Assembly (NCBI GenBank): GCA_963925805.1
Contig: CAWUSE010000013.1
Coordinates: forward strand, 1-64,000
DNA from: UBA10347 sp905182135
GTDB taxonomy: Bacteria; Actinomycetota; Acidimicrobiia; Acidimicrobiales; UBA10347
DNA length: 64,000 nucleotides
Reading direction: 5' to 3'
In this document: piece by piece, positions 26,422 to 34,855 of the stretch
How the letters are laid out: the number at the start of each line of letters is the position of its first letter
How positions within the stretch are numbered: position 1 is the first letter of the stretch
The notes under the pieces: model-generated
Told to the model about the DNA's origin: nothing
Seen by the model: the letters and a program-made list of their open reading frames with translations, nothing else
Database searches by the model: none
Position numbers and translations under genes: made by a program

Positions 26422-27792
26422 ATGAGCACATCGATCGACACTCTTACCGGTGAGACCGTGGACCTGCTGCAGGCGCTCATACGGAATCAGTGCGTCAACG
26501 ATGGCACGCCTGAGTCAGGTCACGAAGTCCGCAGCGCCGAACTGCTGCGCAACGAACTCGAGGGCTTCGGCGTCGACTTCGAGCTGTTCGAGACCGAACC
26601 CGGCCGCGTCTCGCTCGTTGCCCGGTACGAGGGCACCGACCCCGACGCCCCTGATCTGTGCCTTTGTGCCCATACCGATGTCGTGCCAGCAAACCCCGAC
26701 GGCTGGACCAACGACCCGTTCGGCGGCGAGCTGATCACCTCGCCCGATGGTGTCGACGAAGTCTGGGGACGCGGTGCGGTCGACATGTTGAACCTGACCT
26801 CGTCCATGCTCGTAGCGTTCCGCGAGGTCATTCGAACCGGCAAGCGGTACCCCGGCGACATCGTCTATTTCGCGGTGGCCGACGAAGAAGCCGGAAGCGT
26901 GCTCGGCGCCAAGCAGTTGCTGGCGGACCACTGGGACGTGCTGCACTGCGACTACGTCATCAGCGAATACGGCGGCACCCCGTCATTCGGCGACAACGGC
27001 ACGACCGTATTGCTCACCACCAGCGAAAAACACTCGGGTGCCCGCCGCATCACTGTGCACGGCACCCCGAGCCACGGCTCGATGTCCTACGCCACCGACA
27101 ACGCACTCATCAAGGCATCCGAGATCGTCCGCCGCATCGCAGCAGCCGAACTCACGCCCCGACTCGACGACGTGTTCGCAGCCCGCGTCGGCGCACTCGG
27201 CCTTGACCCCGAAATTCAGAAACAGCTGCTCGATCCAGCCCACATCGCCGATGCTCTGGCCGCGCTTCCACCGGCGTTGGCCAGCAACCTGCACTCATGC
27301 AGCCATATGACGATCAACCCGAATACGATCCACAGCGGCGAGAAACTCAACACCGTTCCCGACACTGCAGTGCTCGAACTCGACATCCGCATGCTGCCGG
27401 GTCAGACCCAGCAAGACGTCGACCGGCTACTTCCCGAGATCATCGGGCCCGACCTGATGCCGTCGGTCGAGATCGAGTGGTACCGCGATGACCTCACCAA
27501 CGGTTTCGGTGTTTCGTCGACCGAGTCACCGCTATGGGATGCACTCGGCGACGCGATCCGGGTCGCCTATCCAGAAGCGACGGTGATGCCCAGCCTGGTC
27601 ACCGGCGGCACCGACTGTCGCTTCTACCGCGAGCGTGGCATCCCCGCCTATGGCGCCGGCCTGCTCAGTGACAAGGTCCCGCTCAGCGAGTTCCTGAGCC
27701 GGTTTCACGGCAACGACGAGCGCATCGACGTCGACTCGCTGCGACTCACCACCCAGCTCTTTCTCGACGTGTTCGACCGCCTCTGGCGGTGA
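26422..27792 (+). CDS. M20 family metallopeptidase (ArgE/DapE/carboxypeptidase type)
   Basis: A 456-residue di-zinc hydrolase. CLCAHTDVVP and VWGRGAVDM give the first two ligands, AVADEEAGS the catalytic and metal Glu, SEYGGT the following ligand region, and HGTPSHGSMSY starts the lid domain. The C-terminal FHGNDERI carries the last His. It fits M20 peptidases such as acetylornithine deacetylase, succinyl-diaminopimelate desuccinylase and dipeptidases; length and the YRDD insertion do not single one out. It is cytosolic and monocistronic as far as seen. Confidence 0.87.
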   Translation: MSTSIDTLTGETVDLLQALIRNQCVNDGTPESGHEVRSAELLRNELEGFGVDFELFETEPGRVSLVARYEGTDPDAPDLCLCAHTDVVPANPDGWTNDPFGGELITSPDGVDEVWGRGAVDMLNLTSSMLVAFREVIRTGKRYPGDIVYFAVADEEAGSVLGAKQLLADHWDVLHCDYVISEYGGTPSFGDNGTTVLLTTSEKHSGARRITVHGTPSHGSMSYATDNALIKASEIVRRIAAAELTPRLDDVFAARVGALGLDPEIQKQLLDPAHIADALAALPPALASNLHSCSHMTINPNTIHSGEKLNTVPDTAVLELDIRMLPGQTQQDVDRLLPEIIGPDLMPSVEIEWYRDDLTNGFGVSSTESPLWDALGDAIRVAYPEATVMPSLVTGGTDCRFYRERGIPAYGAGLLSDKVPLSEFLSRFHGNDERIDVDSLRLTTQLFLDVFDRLWR

Positions 27793-28070
27793 TTGTGCTG
27801 GCGGTTCGACCCGCACAGAATAGTTGGAGAACTTGGCCGCTACGAACCTGGTCGCGCCCCGTTTCAACGGCAGCAATCCGATTGCCGCCGATCAAGAACT
27901 CGGCCTGATCGGGTGGCGACCCGACGATCAGGACGGCGATGAGAGTGAACGACGCGACACCGGCCTTGGCGGCGCCGTAGCTGGATGCGACCGGCCACGA
28001 TCAGGTTGGCGGCACCAGCCGACAGAGAGCCAAGTTCGTTGCAGGATGCCAGGGCGACTAAACAAGCTGG

Positions 28071-29216
28071 ATGACCCTTCTATCCGAAGAACAACAGGCG
28101 ATCCGGGCCACAGCTCGTTCGTTCGCCGAGCGTGAGATCGCCCCTCATGTCGCCGAGTGGGACCGCGACGGCGGAGCGCCACGTGATCTGTACCGCAGGA
28201 TGGCAACGGTCGGTCTGATGGGTGTGATGGTTGCGCCCGAGTGGGGTGGCGCCGGCGCTGACTTCACGTCATACGCACTCGCCATCGAAGAGATCTCGGC
28301 CGCTGACGGCGGGATCAGCAACATGATGGCAGCGAACAACTCGCCAGTCGCGGCTGCGATCGAACAGCTTGGTACCGAGCAGCACAAACGCGAGTACCTG
28401 ACCAAGCTGACGTCGGGAGAGTGGCTTGGTTCAATCCACCTGACCGAGCCGCACACCGGATCCGACGCGGCAGCGATCACGACACGTGCTGTCAAAGACG
28501 GCGACGAATACGTAATCACCGGCCAAAAGGCCTTCATCACCGCCGGCTCGACGTCCGACGTTGCCATGATCATCGCGGTGACCGACCCGTCGCTTGGAAA
28601 GCGCGGCATCTCCGCGTTTATCACGCCGACCGATAACCCCGGCTACCACGTCATCTCCAAGGAGGCCAAGCTCGGTCACCGCACCAACGACACCTGCCAG
28701 GTTGCCTTTGAGAACATGCGGGTGCCGGCTTCTGACGTACTGGGCGAGATCGGGCGTGGCCTCAGCATTGCGCTTGGCAACCTGTCACTCGGCCGGATCG
28801 GCGTCGCCGCTCAAGCAGTAGGAGGGGCCCGCGCCGCGCTCAAAGCTGCTCACGCATACGCGAAAGAGCGACACACCTTCGCCAAGGCCATCATCGAACA
28901 CCAGGCCGTCGCTTTCAAGCTCGCCGATATGGCGACCGAAATCGAAGCTGGCCGCCAGCTATATCTGCACGCTGCGGCCCTGCGTGACGCCGGGATCGAA
29001 TGTGCCCGCGAGGCGTCGATGGCCAAGCTCTTCGCTTCTGAGATGGCCGAACGCGTCGCGTCGGCTGCGATTCAGATCCACGGCGGCTATGGCTTTCTCA
29101 ACGACTATCCCGTTGAAAAGATCTACCGCGATGTGCGGGTGTACCAGATCTATGAGGGCACGTCGGAGGTGCAGAAGATCATGATCTCGCGCCTCCTCGA
29201 TGGTCTCGATCTCTAA
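28071..29216 (+). CDS. Acyl-CoA dehydrogenase
   Basis: A 381-residue FAD enzyme that oxidises acyl-CoA to trans-2-enoyl-CoA and passes electrons to ETF. The FAD/substrate motif SIHLTEPHTGSDAAA and the second signature FITAGSTSDVAMI lie in the middle domain. The C-terminal domain has QIHGGYGFLNDYPVEKIYRDVRV (in parts: QIHGGYGFLND, VEKIYRDVRV) and the catalytic Glu in YEGTSEVQ. All key residues and the length are normal for a short- or branched-chain acyl-CoA dehydrogenase. It is possibly part of amino-acid or short-chain fatty acid breakdown. The gene stands alone. Confidence 0.92.
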   Translation: MTLLSEEQQAIRATARSFAEREIAPHVAEWDRDGGAPRDLYRRMATVGLMGVMVAPEWGGAGADFTSYALAIEEISAADGGISNMMAANNSPVAAAIEQLGTEQHKREYLTKLTSGEWLGSIHLTEPHTGSDAAAITTRAVKDGDEYVITGQKAFITAGSTSDVAMIIAVTDPSLGKRGISAFITPTDNPGYHVISKEAKLGHRTNDTCQVAFENMRVPASDVLGEIGRGLSIALGNLSLGRIGVAAQAVGGARAALKAAHAYAKERHTFAKAIIEHQAVAFKLADMATEIEAGRQLYLHAAALRDAGIECAREASMAKLFASEMAERVASAAIQIHGGYGFLNDYPVEKIYRDVRVYQIYEGTSEVQKIMISRLLDGLDL

Positions 29217-29308
29217 GTCCACGCACACCTGTAACCCGCTGCGGGCCAACAGTTCCGTCCAAGGCCACGCGTGCCGTGCTCTCGTCGTAGAGGGTTGTCA
29301 CGAGCGAC

Positions 29309-29738
29309 GTGAAGTCTCCGACGATCACGGCTTGGTTGCCGATCAGCCCATGCCGCAGGCCTGGCGAGTGCTCCTTGGCCCCGCTGGACCCGACCGAAAC
29401 GTTCGCCAACGCCGTGCAAAACAAAATCCGCCGAGTTGTCGTCGACGCCAAGGGTGTCATCATTGACATCGACACCGCCAGAGCCTTCACCGGTATGGCA
29501 CGAGACGCCGTACCGATCAACGGCCGCGAGTGTTGCTGGCCGGGCTGTTCGGTCCCCACCTCAAGATAGGAGACCGATCATCTGCACGATCACGCCAAAG
29601 ACGACAGAACCAACCCGGGAGCGGGGACCGAGATGCGGCAGACATAATCGATGGAAACAAAAGGGCTACAAAGTCTGGCGAGACGCACCCGGCCAGAACC
29701 GTGTTCACCGACCTGACGGCACCGAGATTGCATGAAGT
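29309..29738 (+). pseudogene. DUF222/HNH (13E12-type) endonuclease relic
   Basis: The frame 29309-29569 encodes VQNKIRRVVVDAKGVIID, ARAFTGMARDAV, CCWPGCSVPTSR, then TAG. The same frame goes on with ETDHLHDHAKDDRTNPGAG. So the codon of the conserved Cys in S-R-C-E-x-D-H has become a stop. About 20 residues later the frame is lost, and another frame gives GPRCGRHNRWKQKGYKVWRD and RPDGTEIA up to TGA at 29736-29738. Together these are the C-terminal HNH nuclease domain of the DUF222/13E12 family common in actinobacteria. The N-terminal DUF222 part is missing. It lies 180 bases before tRNA-Thr. Confidence 0.82.
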
Positions 29739-29920
29739 GACCCGGCAGGTCAGCCGCGCCTGCCAGCACAACCTCTTCGCTCGTCGGGCGATAGGAGAAC
29801 AACTGGTCACCGATCGCAGGCAGAGCCCTAACCGAAACCCACAGAATCACGAAACGCACAAAATCGAGTGGCTTCAATCTGCCTAGTGGATAAGGTTTCG
29901 ACTCGGCAATAACAACGCCT

Positions 29921-29996
29921 GCTCCCTTAGCTCAGTCGGTAGAGCGCTTCCATGGTAAGGAAGAGGTCAAGAGTTCAACTCTCTTAGGGAGCTCCA
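29921..29996 (+). tRNA. tRNA-Thr(GGT)
   Basis: Acceptor stem GCTCCCT with AGGGAGC, a D-arm TAGCTCAGTCGGTAGAGC (18 bases), anticodon loop ATGGTAA with anticodon GGT, and a T-arm with GTTCAACTC. The 3' CCA (29994-29996) is encoded. Confidence 0.95.
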
Positions 29997-30067
29997 CCGG
30001 TTTCGATACGTCTAGCAATGTTTCAGTATGTAGTTACTGAGCCATGGCTGACGTTGAAGCTTTCCGG

Positions 30068-30141
30068 GGCGCCATAGCTCAGCTGGTGAGAGCGCTCGAC
30101 TCATAATCGAGAGGTCGACAGTTCAAATCTGTCTGGCGCTA
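30068..30141 (+). tRNA. tRNA-Met(CAT), probably elongator
   Basis: Acceptor stem GGCGCCA with TGGCGCT (first pair G-U), D-arm AGCTCAGCTGGTGAGAGC, anticodon loop CTCATAA with CAT, and a T-arm GTTCAAATC. It lacks the C1-A72 mismatch and GGG/CCC anticodon stem of initiator tRNA, so it should be elongator Met. A tRNA-Ile(CAT) read after lysidine modification cannot be ruled out by eye. CCA is not encoded. Confidence 0.9.
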
Positions 30142-30278
30142 CAACTTTATGCAAATCTGCCCAGCGGGACCCGGTCGGGTCACGCTTGGGCGGAAGTGCA
30201 TGCTCACCGCACGGTGACCCGCACGATGACCAGTGCTTGCGGCAGAAAAGTCCTTGGCGACTTGTATGCCGCTAAGGC

Positions 30279-30953
30279 ATGACGTCTGCATGGCCTATAG
30301 AGTCTGGTGCAGTGGAAGATGACCTCAAAGAGCTGATCGCCAAAGCCAAACAAGGCGACCGTTCTGCGTTTGATGAACTGGTCAAGGCCACTTACCATAA
30401 GGTGCACGGTCTTGCACTTCGACTAACGGGCAATGAACACGATGCTGACGATGTTGTGCAAGACACCTATGTGCGGGCTTTCCGTAGCCTGCAGAAGTTC
30501 CGCGGTGATGCCCGGTTCTCTACGTGGCTACATCGGATAACCGCCAATAGCGCATCTACATTTATGGGTCGCCGTCAGCGCGATTCGCGCCACGATGACA
30601 TCGACGGCGTGATCGACCTAGCTGATCACCGTCAAGCCAATGACCCCGAGTTCGCTCTTCAGAATGGCGCTGTTGGTCAGCGGCTTCGACGAGCGTTGGA
30701 CAATCTTCCCGAACGGCTCCGCAATGTCGTCGTGCTGCGCGATGTGCATGGCCTGAGTCATCGCGAAATTGCGCAGGAACTTGACATCAGCGAAGCCGCC
30801 GCCAAAGTGCGGCTGCATCGGGCTAGAGCGCGCCTGCGCGATGGCCTGGCCGCATGGCGACCCACACGTGCGTCCGCTCCCGACGAGCCCGCTGATGACA
30901 CGGTCTTCGACGCTGACGTGATAGATATCGAAGCTCACCGCAGCGCAAGCTGA
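30279..30953 (+). CDS. ECF-type RNA polymerase sigma factor
   Basis: A 224-residue sigma-70 family protein with only regions 2 and 4. Region 2 includes AFDELVKATYHKVHGLALRLTG, DADDVVQDTYVRAFRSL and FSTWLHRITANSA (given in parts). Region 4 has LDNLPERLRNVVVLRDVHGLSHREIAQEL (LPERLRNVV, GLSHREIAQEL) and the DNA-recognition helix EAAAKVRLHRARARLRD. The C-terminal 35 residues are acidic and poorly conserved. The start may be the ATG at 30279 or the GTG at 30312. No anti-sigma gene with a zinc or membrane motif follows, so its control is not visible here. Confidence 0.87.
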   Translation: MTSAWPIESGAVEDDLKELIAKAKQGDRSAFDELVKATYHKVHGLALRLTGNEHDADDVVQDTYVRAFRSLQKFRGDARFSTWLHRITANSASTFMGRRQRDSRHDDIDGVIDLADHRQANDPEFALQNGAVGQRLRRALDNLPERLRNVVVLRDVHGLSHREIAQELDISEAAAKVRLHRARARLRDGLAAWRPTRASAPDEPADDTVFDADVIDIEAHRSAS

Positions 30954-31225
30954 GGTCTCGATAGCGGCGATACTTCGATCGTTGTCCATTCGGCTGTGCG
31001 ACGCACGCCGATATCGACGGCTGTCAACTGACCGCAACGGTTCCCTAGACCAGTCTTTGCGAGGCCGCCTTCGCCCAGGAAGAACGCATCAATGCTGGTG
31101 ATGCACTGCTGATTGTCCGCTACACCTTGGGGCTTGATCTGGTTGGTCTCTGCCCGGAATGACCGGGTGATCAGAACCGACGTGGCGATTGGTGGACAGA
31201 GAGATAGTGTGACGTGTCAAGTTGA

Positions 31226-31299
31226 AGGGCCGTGGCTCAACTGGCTAGAGCACCGGTCTCCAAAACCGGAGGTTGTGGGTTCGATCCCCACCGGCCCTG
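31226..31299 (+). tRNA. tRNA-Trp(CCA)
   Basis: Acceptor stem AGGGCCG with CGGCCCT, anticodon loop CTCCAAA with anticodon CCA, T-arm GTGGGTTCGATCCCCAC and discriminator G. CCA tail is not encoded. It lies 42 bases before secE, the conserved bacterial arrangement. Confidence 0.96.
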
Positions 31300-31341
31300 C
31301 AAACTTGCAAGTACCCACACCCAACAAAGGTCCCAAAGACC

Positions 31342-31650
31342 ATGTCTGATACGACTGGATTGAATCGACAGACCCGCCGCTTCGCCCAGAAGCAGGGCCT
31401 CCTCGATGACGACGGCGAACCCGTACGTCAGAAGCGAGAACCACGAGCTGGTTCGAACGAACCGCGTACGCCGCCCGCCCAGTTCTTCCGCGAGGTGCGG
31501 AAGGAACTCAAGCTTGTTTCTTGGCCAAGCCGTGACGAGGTAATCAACTATTCGTTGGTTGTCTTTACCCTGCTGCTGTTTTTCACCGCCTTGGTGGCCA
31601 GCCTCGACTTCGGTCTTGGCGAAGCAATTGTGAAACTCTTTGAACGATGA
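31342..31650 (+). CDS. secE: Protein translocase subunit SecE
   Basis: A small subunit of the SecYEG channel. The 102-residue protein has a hydrophilic N-terminus of about 45 residues, the conserved amphipathic element FFREVRKELKLVSWPSRDEV (QFFREVRKEL, VSWPSRDEV) and one membrane helix SLVVFTLLLFFTALVASL. This is the single-helix type usual in most bacteria. ATG at 31342 starts MSDTTGLNRQ. The stop overlaps nusG by ATGA. It heads the secE-nusG-rplKAJL cluster. Confidence 0.93.
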   Translation: MSDTTGLNRQTRRFAQKQGLLDDDGEPVRQKREPRAGSNEPRTPPAQFFREVRKELKLVSWPSRDEVINYSLVVFTLLLFFTALVASLDFGLGEAIVKLFER

Positions 31651-32402
31651 GTGATGTGAACGAAGCAACCCCAGCCGACGAGAACCCAGCGGAACAAGTT
31701 CCTGCCGCTGCCACCACCGCAGATGAGCGCGTTGAGACCGCTAGTGATACGCCGGTCCTTGACGAAGATGCGCTGATCTACGAAAAGGTCGAAGCGGTCG
31801 ATGGCGAGGGCGAAATCGTCGCCGCTCCCAAGGCAATCAGCCCGTATGACCGCCCCGGTAAGTGGTACGTCGTTCATACGCAGTCGGGTTACGAGAAGAA
31901 AGTCAAACAAAACCTCGAAGCTCGAACCGCCAGCATGAACATGGATGGCCGCATCCACGAAGTCGTCATTCCAATGGAAGACGTCGTCGAGTTCCGCCAG
32001 GGCAAAAAGGTCGTTGTCCAGAAGAAGATGTTCCCGGGCTACCTGCTCGTGCGCTGTCGCCTCGACGATGACTCCTGGTTCGTGATCCGGAACACGCCTG
32101 GCGTAACTGGTTTCGTCGGCCAAGGTTCCAAGCCGTCACCGTTGCCACGCCGCGAAGTCGAGACGTTCTTGCAGATCAAGAGCGACGAAGACGCCGCAAC
32201 CTCAGCTGGCCAGAAGAAGACTCGCACCCGAAAGCTCTACGAAATGGGCGAAACGGTTCGAGTCAAGGAAGGTCCCTTCGCCGACTTCAGCGGCGAAGTC
32301 ATCGAGCTCAACGAAGATCAGCTCAAGGTCAAGGTGTTGGTTAACATCTTCGGCCGTGAAACACCCGTCGAACTCGAATTTGCGCAGGTCGCGAAGCTCT
32401 AA
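31647..32402 (+). CDS. nusG: Transcription termination/antitermination factor NusG
   Basis: A 251-residue NusG that binds RNA polymerase, couples it to the ribosome and aids Rho. The NGN domain begins GKWYVVHTQSGYEKKVKQNL at about residue 70, with MFPGYLLVRC and the NTPGVTGFVG element. After a linker (KKTRTRKLYE) the KOW domain follows: VRVKEGPFADFSGEVIEL and KVLVNIFGRETPVEL. The first 70 residues are an acidic, Ala/Glu/Asp-rich extension, as often seen in actinobacteria. It is translationally coupled to secE. Confidence 0.95.
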   Translation: MSDVNEATPADENPAEQVPAAATTADERVETASDTPVLDEDALIYEKVEAVDGEGEIVAAPKAISPYDRPGKWYVVHTQSGYEKKVKQNLEARTASMNMDGRIHEVVIPMEDVVEFRQGKKVVVQKKMFPGYLLVRCRLDDDSWFVIRNTPGVTGFVGQGSKPSPLPRREVETFLQIKSDEDAATSAGQKKTRTRKLYEMGETVRVKEGPFADFSGEVIELNEDQLKVKVLVNIFGRETPVELEFAQVAKL

Positions 32403-32421
32403 TAACGCACTAATAATGAGC

Positions 32422-32502
32422 AGTGTGCCAGCCACCTGTTCGTTATCCCAAAGTACCTTTACCGCAACGCAGGTTGTTCGGCTGTCTATTCGACGGCACA
32501 CT
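32422..32502 (+). promoter_or_regulatory. Structured rplK leader
   Basis: Between nusG and rplK, AGTGTGCC (32422-32429) can pair with GGCACACT (32495-32502). Inside it AGCC (32430-32433) pairs with GGCT (32480-32483) and ACCTG (32434-32438) with CAGGT (32470-32474). In other bacteria the L11-L1 operon leader is the site where L1 represses translation. The location and the stacked stems fit such a role, but I cannot match the L1 binding consensus with certainty. Confidence 0.5.
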
Positions 32503-32592
32503 TTCCTGTCGCTGTTGGTAAAAACCGACACCAATCGCCCAACTCCAATCGGAGCAGCTCCCGAGCTGTGCCACGAGAAGTAGTAGAAAACC

Positions 32593-33018
32593 ATGGCTAA
32601 GAAGAAAATCGCCGCACTCGTAAAGATCCAGATCCCCGCCGGCGAGGCATCGCCAGCGCCGCCGGTCGGTACCGCACTCGGTCCGCACGGTGTCCAGATT
32701 ATGGACTTCTGCAAGGCGTATAACGCCCGAACCGAAGGCCAGCGCGGTCAAATCGTGCCAGTCGAGATCACGGTGTTCGAAGACCGGACGTTCACGTTCG
32801 TAACGAAGACACCACCGACAGCATTCTTGTTACGCAAGGCCGCTGGCCTTGACAAGGCAGCACACGAGCCTGGCCGTGAAGAAGCTGGCACCGTTACTGG
32901 CGCTCAGGTCACCGAGATCGCAGAGATCAAGCTGCCAGACCTGAACACCCTCGACATCGAGCAAGCCAAGCTGCAGGTCGAAGGCACCGCACGTTCCATG
33001 GGTCTGCGCGTCGTCTGA
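32593..33018 (+). CDS. rplK: 50S ribosomal protein L11
   Basis: A 141-residue protein, the normal length. It begins MAKKKIAALVKIQIPAGEASPAPPVG (in parts: KIQIPAGEASPAPPVG) and GTALGPHGVQIMDFCKAYN, the family N-terminal domain that contacts EF-G and the L7/L12 base. The C-terminal rRNA-binding domain has KTPPTAFLLRKAAG and ends EGTARSMGLRV. The conserved PTAF/TPP segment, contacted by stringent factor and thiopeptides, is intact. It precedes rplA by 158 bases. Confidence 0.97.
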   Translation: MAKKKIAALVKIQIPAGEASPAPPVGTALGPHGVQIMDFCKAYNARTEGQRGQIVPVEITVFEDRTFTFVTKTPPTAFLLRKAAGLDKAAHEPGREEAGTVTGAQVTEIAEIKLPDLNTLDIEQAKLQVEGTARSMGLRVV

Positions 33019-33176
33019 TCGCTGCGGCTGGCCGCTTGTGTGGACGGCTGCTGATTAGCTGAGAGCGCGTCAGTGCTCATAGCGAAAGCAATAACGAAGT
33101 ATTACTAGCACTACCAACGCACTGGGACCACCTCGCCCAGGCGCTCTGGCACAACCGAGGGACCGAAAGGGAAACC

Positions 33177-33860
33177 ATGGCTGGTAAACGATACGAGGAC
33201 GCGGTAAAGCGTTACGACCGAGAGCATCTCCACTCTGCGGACGAAGCCATCGAGCTCGTCAAGAGCCTGGCTACTGCCAAGTTTGATGAGTCGATCGAAC
33301 TAATCTTGCGATTGGGTATCGACCCTCGAAAGACCGAAGAAGCCCTCCGCGGCACTGTCGCGCTGCCTTCGGGTACTGGTCGCGTTGTGCGAATCGCCGT
33401 GTTTGCCCAAGGTGAAGCTGCAATCGCAGCTCGTGAAGCCGGCGCCGATCTTGTTGGTGCTGACGACTTGGCTGAGCAGATCGAAGGCGGCATGCTCGAT
33501 TTCGACGTCGCTATTGCTACGCCAGACATGATGCCGACCGTTGGTAAGTTGGGCCGTGCGCTCGGTCCTCGTGGCCTTATGCCGAACCCCAAGACCGGCA
33601 CGGTCACCATGGATGTCGCCAAGGCAGTTAATGAATTCAAGGGAGGCCGTGTTGAATACCGTGCTGACCGCTTCGCCAACGTTGCTGTGCCAATTGGCAA
33701 GGTCAGCTTCAGCTCTGAAGATTTGGCAACGAACTTAAATGCCGTAATCGACGAAATCATCCGAGTTAAGCCAGCCACCGCCAAGGGGCGCTACATCAAG
33801 AAAGTCGGCCTCGCGTCGACCATGGGTCCGGGCGTGAAGGTCGACCACAGCGCGTTCTAA
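33177..33860 (+). CDS. rplA: 50S ribosomal protein L1
   Basis: A 227-residue L1, forming the mobile L1 stalk. Recognisable parts are KFDESIELILRLGIDPRK, the RVVRIAVFAQGE segment, GKLGRALGPRGLMPNPKTGTV (LGPRGLMPNPKTGT, the family signature) and the C-terminal KKVGLASTMGPGVKVD. Relatives bind a 23S rRNA helix and repress their own mRNA. The start follows GAAAGGGAAACC. A strong hairpin follows the gene. Confidence 0.97.
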   Translation: MAGKRYEDAVKRYDREHLHSADEAIELVKSLATAKFDESIELILRLGIDPRKTEEALRGTVALPSGTGRVVRIAVFAQGEAAIAAREAGADLVGADDLAEQIEGGMLDFDVAIATPDMMPTVGKLGRALGPRGLMPNPKTGTVTMDVAKAVNEFKGGRVEYRADRFANVAVPIGKVSFSSEDLATNLNAVIDEIIRVKPATAKGRYIKKVGLASTMGPGVKVDHSAF

Positions 33861-33880
33861 GCATAGTCCGGGCAAGTCTT

Positions 33881-33925
33881 CTGAGTTTGCGGGGTGGGGA
33901 GTCGTCCTCGCCCCGCTAGTCTCAG
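33881..33925 (+). promoter_or_regulatory. Hairpin downstream of rplA (partial terminator or leader stem)
   Basis: A 12-bp stem with two G-U pairs (33889-33900 with 33905-33916) closes a GTCG loop. CTGAG (33881-33885) pairs with CTCAG (33921-33925) as an outer stem. There is no T-run after it, so it is better read as a processing or leader structure than as a full terminator. Confidence 0.5.
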
Positions 33926-34010
33926 CAACTGACAATTTCATCGTCACCAAAGACATCGGGTGCTCGTACGAGCGTAAGAACCAGACGGTTCACCAGACGA
34001 GGGGACAACC

Positions 34011-34075
34011 GCTCAATTGAGCGTGTTGCACCGGTCCTTGATGACCCTGCACACGCTCATCATTCGTTTTTCGCA
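34011..34075 (+). promoter_or_regulatory. rplJ leader with alternative hairpins (L10 leader-like attenuator)
   Basis: A hairpin at 34019-34058 (outer arms 34019-34030 and 34048-34058 with one bulged T, inner GGTC 34033-34036 with GACC 34043-34046) is followed by ATCATTCGTTTTTCG, a T-rich tail. Its 5' arm overlaps the palindrome GCTCAATTGAGC (34011-34022), so the two stems exclude each other. L10-L12 complexes are known to repress rplJL by binding the leader in many bacteria. Attenuation by switching between these stems is my inference. Confidence 0.55.
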
Positions 34076-34100
34076 CGAGTAACCCGCCAGAGAGGCGCAC

Positions 34101-34853
34101 ATGGATAACCCAAATCCAGCCAAGGTCGCAAAGGTCGACGAGATCGCCACCAAGCTCGAAACTGCTGGCACTGTCGTCGTCACGGAATACCGTGGTCTCG
34201 ATGTTCCTGCTCAAGCTCAGCTCCGCGCTGCAGTGAAGGACGCAGGCGGCGAATTCAAGATCTACAAAAACACGTTGACCAAGCTCGCCGCTGAACGCAC
34301 CGGTGTGGCGCTTGGAGAACACCTCGCAGGCCCAACTGCGTTGGCCTTCGCCTATGCCCCCGAGGGCGGCCAGGCAGACCCTGTCTCGTTGTCAAAGGCA
34401 CTCACCGAGTTCCAGAAGACCAACGATGCATTGGTGATCAAGGGCGGTGTCATGGACGGCGCCGTTATTGGCCCCGACGACGTGACCGCACTATCCAAGG
34501 TGCCACCTCGCGAAGAGATGCTCGCCATGTTTGCTGGCCTCTTGCAGGCCCCTATGTCACGCTTCGCTGGCTTGCTCAACGCAATGCCCACCAAGCTCGC
34601 ACAACTCATGCAGGCTCTCATCGAAAAGGGCGGCGCAGGCGTCGCATCCGAAGAAGTCCAAGCTGCTGAAGAAGCGCCAGCTGAAGAGGCACCTGCTGAA
34701 GAAGTAGCTGCCGACGAAACCGACGCAGCTCCGGCTGCTAAGGAAGATGCCGTAGAACCAGAGTCAACTGACTCTGATGACGCTGCCGCATCTGACCAGA
34801 CCGAAGAGTCAGCAGCAGCTGACTCCGAAGACACCAACGATAAGGAGGACTGA
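34101..34853 (+). CDS. rplJ: 50S ribosomal protein L10 with long acidic tail
   Basis: The base of the L7/L12 stalk. The L10 core starts NPNPAKVAKVDEIATKLE and has VTEYRGLDVPAQAQLR, the KNTLTKLAAERTG segment, GPTALAFAY and the L12-binding helix region around MSRFAGLLNAMPTKLAQLMQALIEK (in parts: FAGLLNAMPTKLAQLM). The core ends near residue 177. About 70 more residues form an Ala/Glu/Asp-rich tail with AEEAPAEEAPAEE. L10 is usually 165-180 residues, so the tail is unusual. The rplL ribosome binding site (AAGGAGG) overlaps the tail's last codons. Confidence 0.95.
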   Translation: MDNPNPAKVAKVDEIATKLETAGTVVVTEYRGLDVPAQAQLRAAVKDAGGEFKIYKNTLTKLAAERTGVALGEHLAGPTALAFAYAPEGGQADPVSLSKALTEFQKTNDALVIKGGVMDGAVIGPDDVTALSKVPPREEMLAMFAGLLQAPMSRFAGLLNAMPTKLAQLMQALIEKGGAGVASEEVQAAEEAPAEEAPAEEVAADETDAAPAAKEDAVEPESTDSDDAAASDQTEESAAADSEDTNDKED

Positions 34854-34855
34854 TT

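Noticed and set aside
26658..27206. An Arg-rich 182-codon frame
   Set aside because: Out-of-frame shadow of the M20 peptidase in C-rich sequence.
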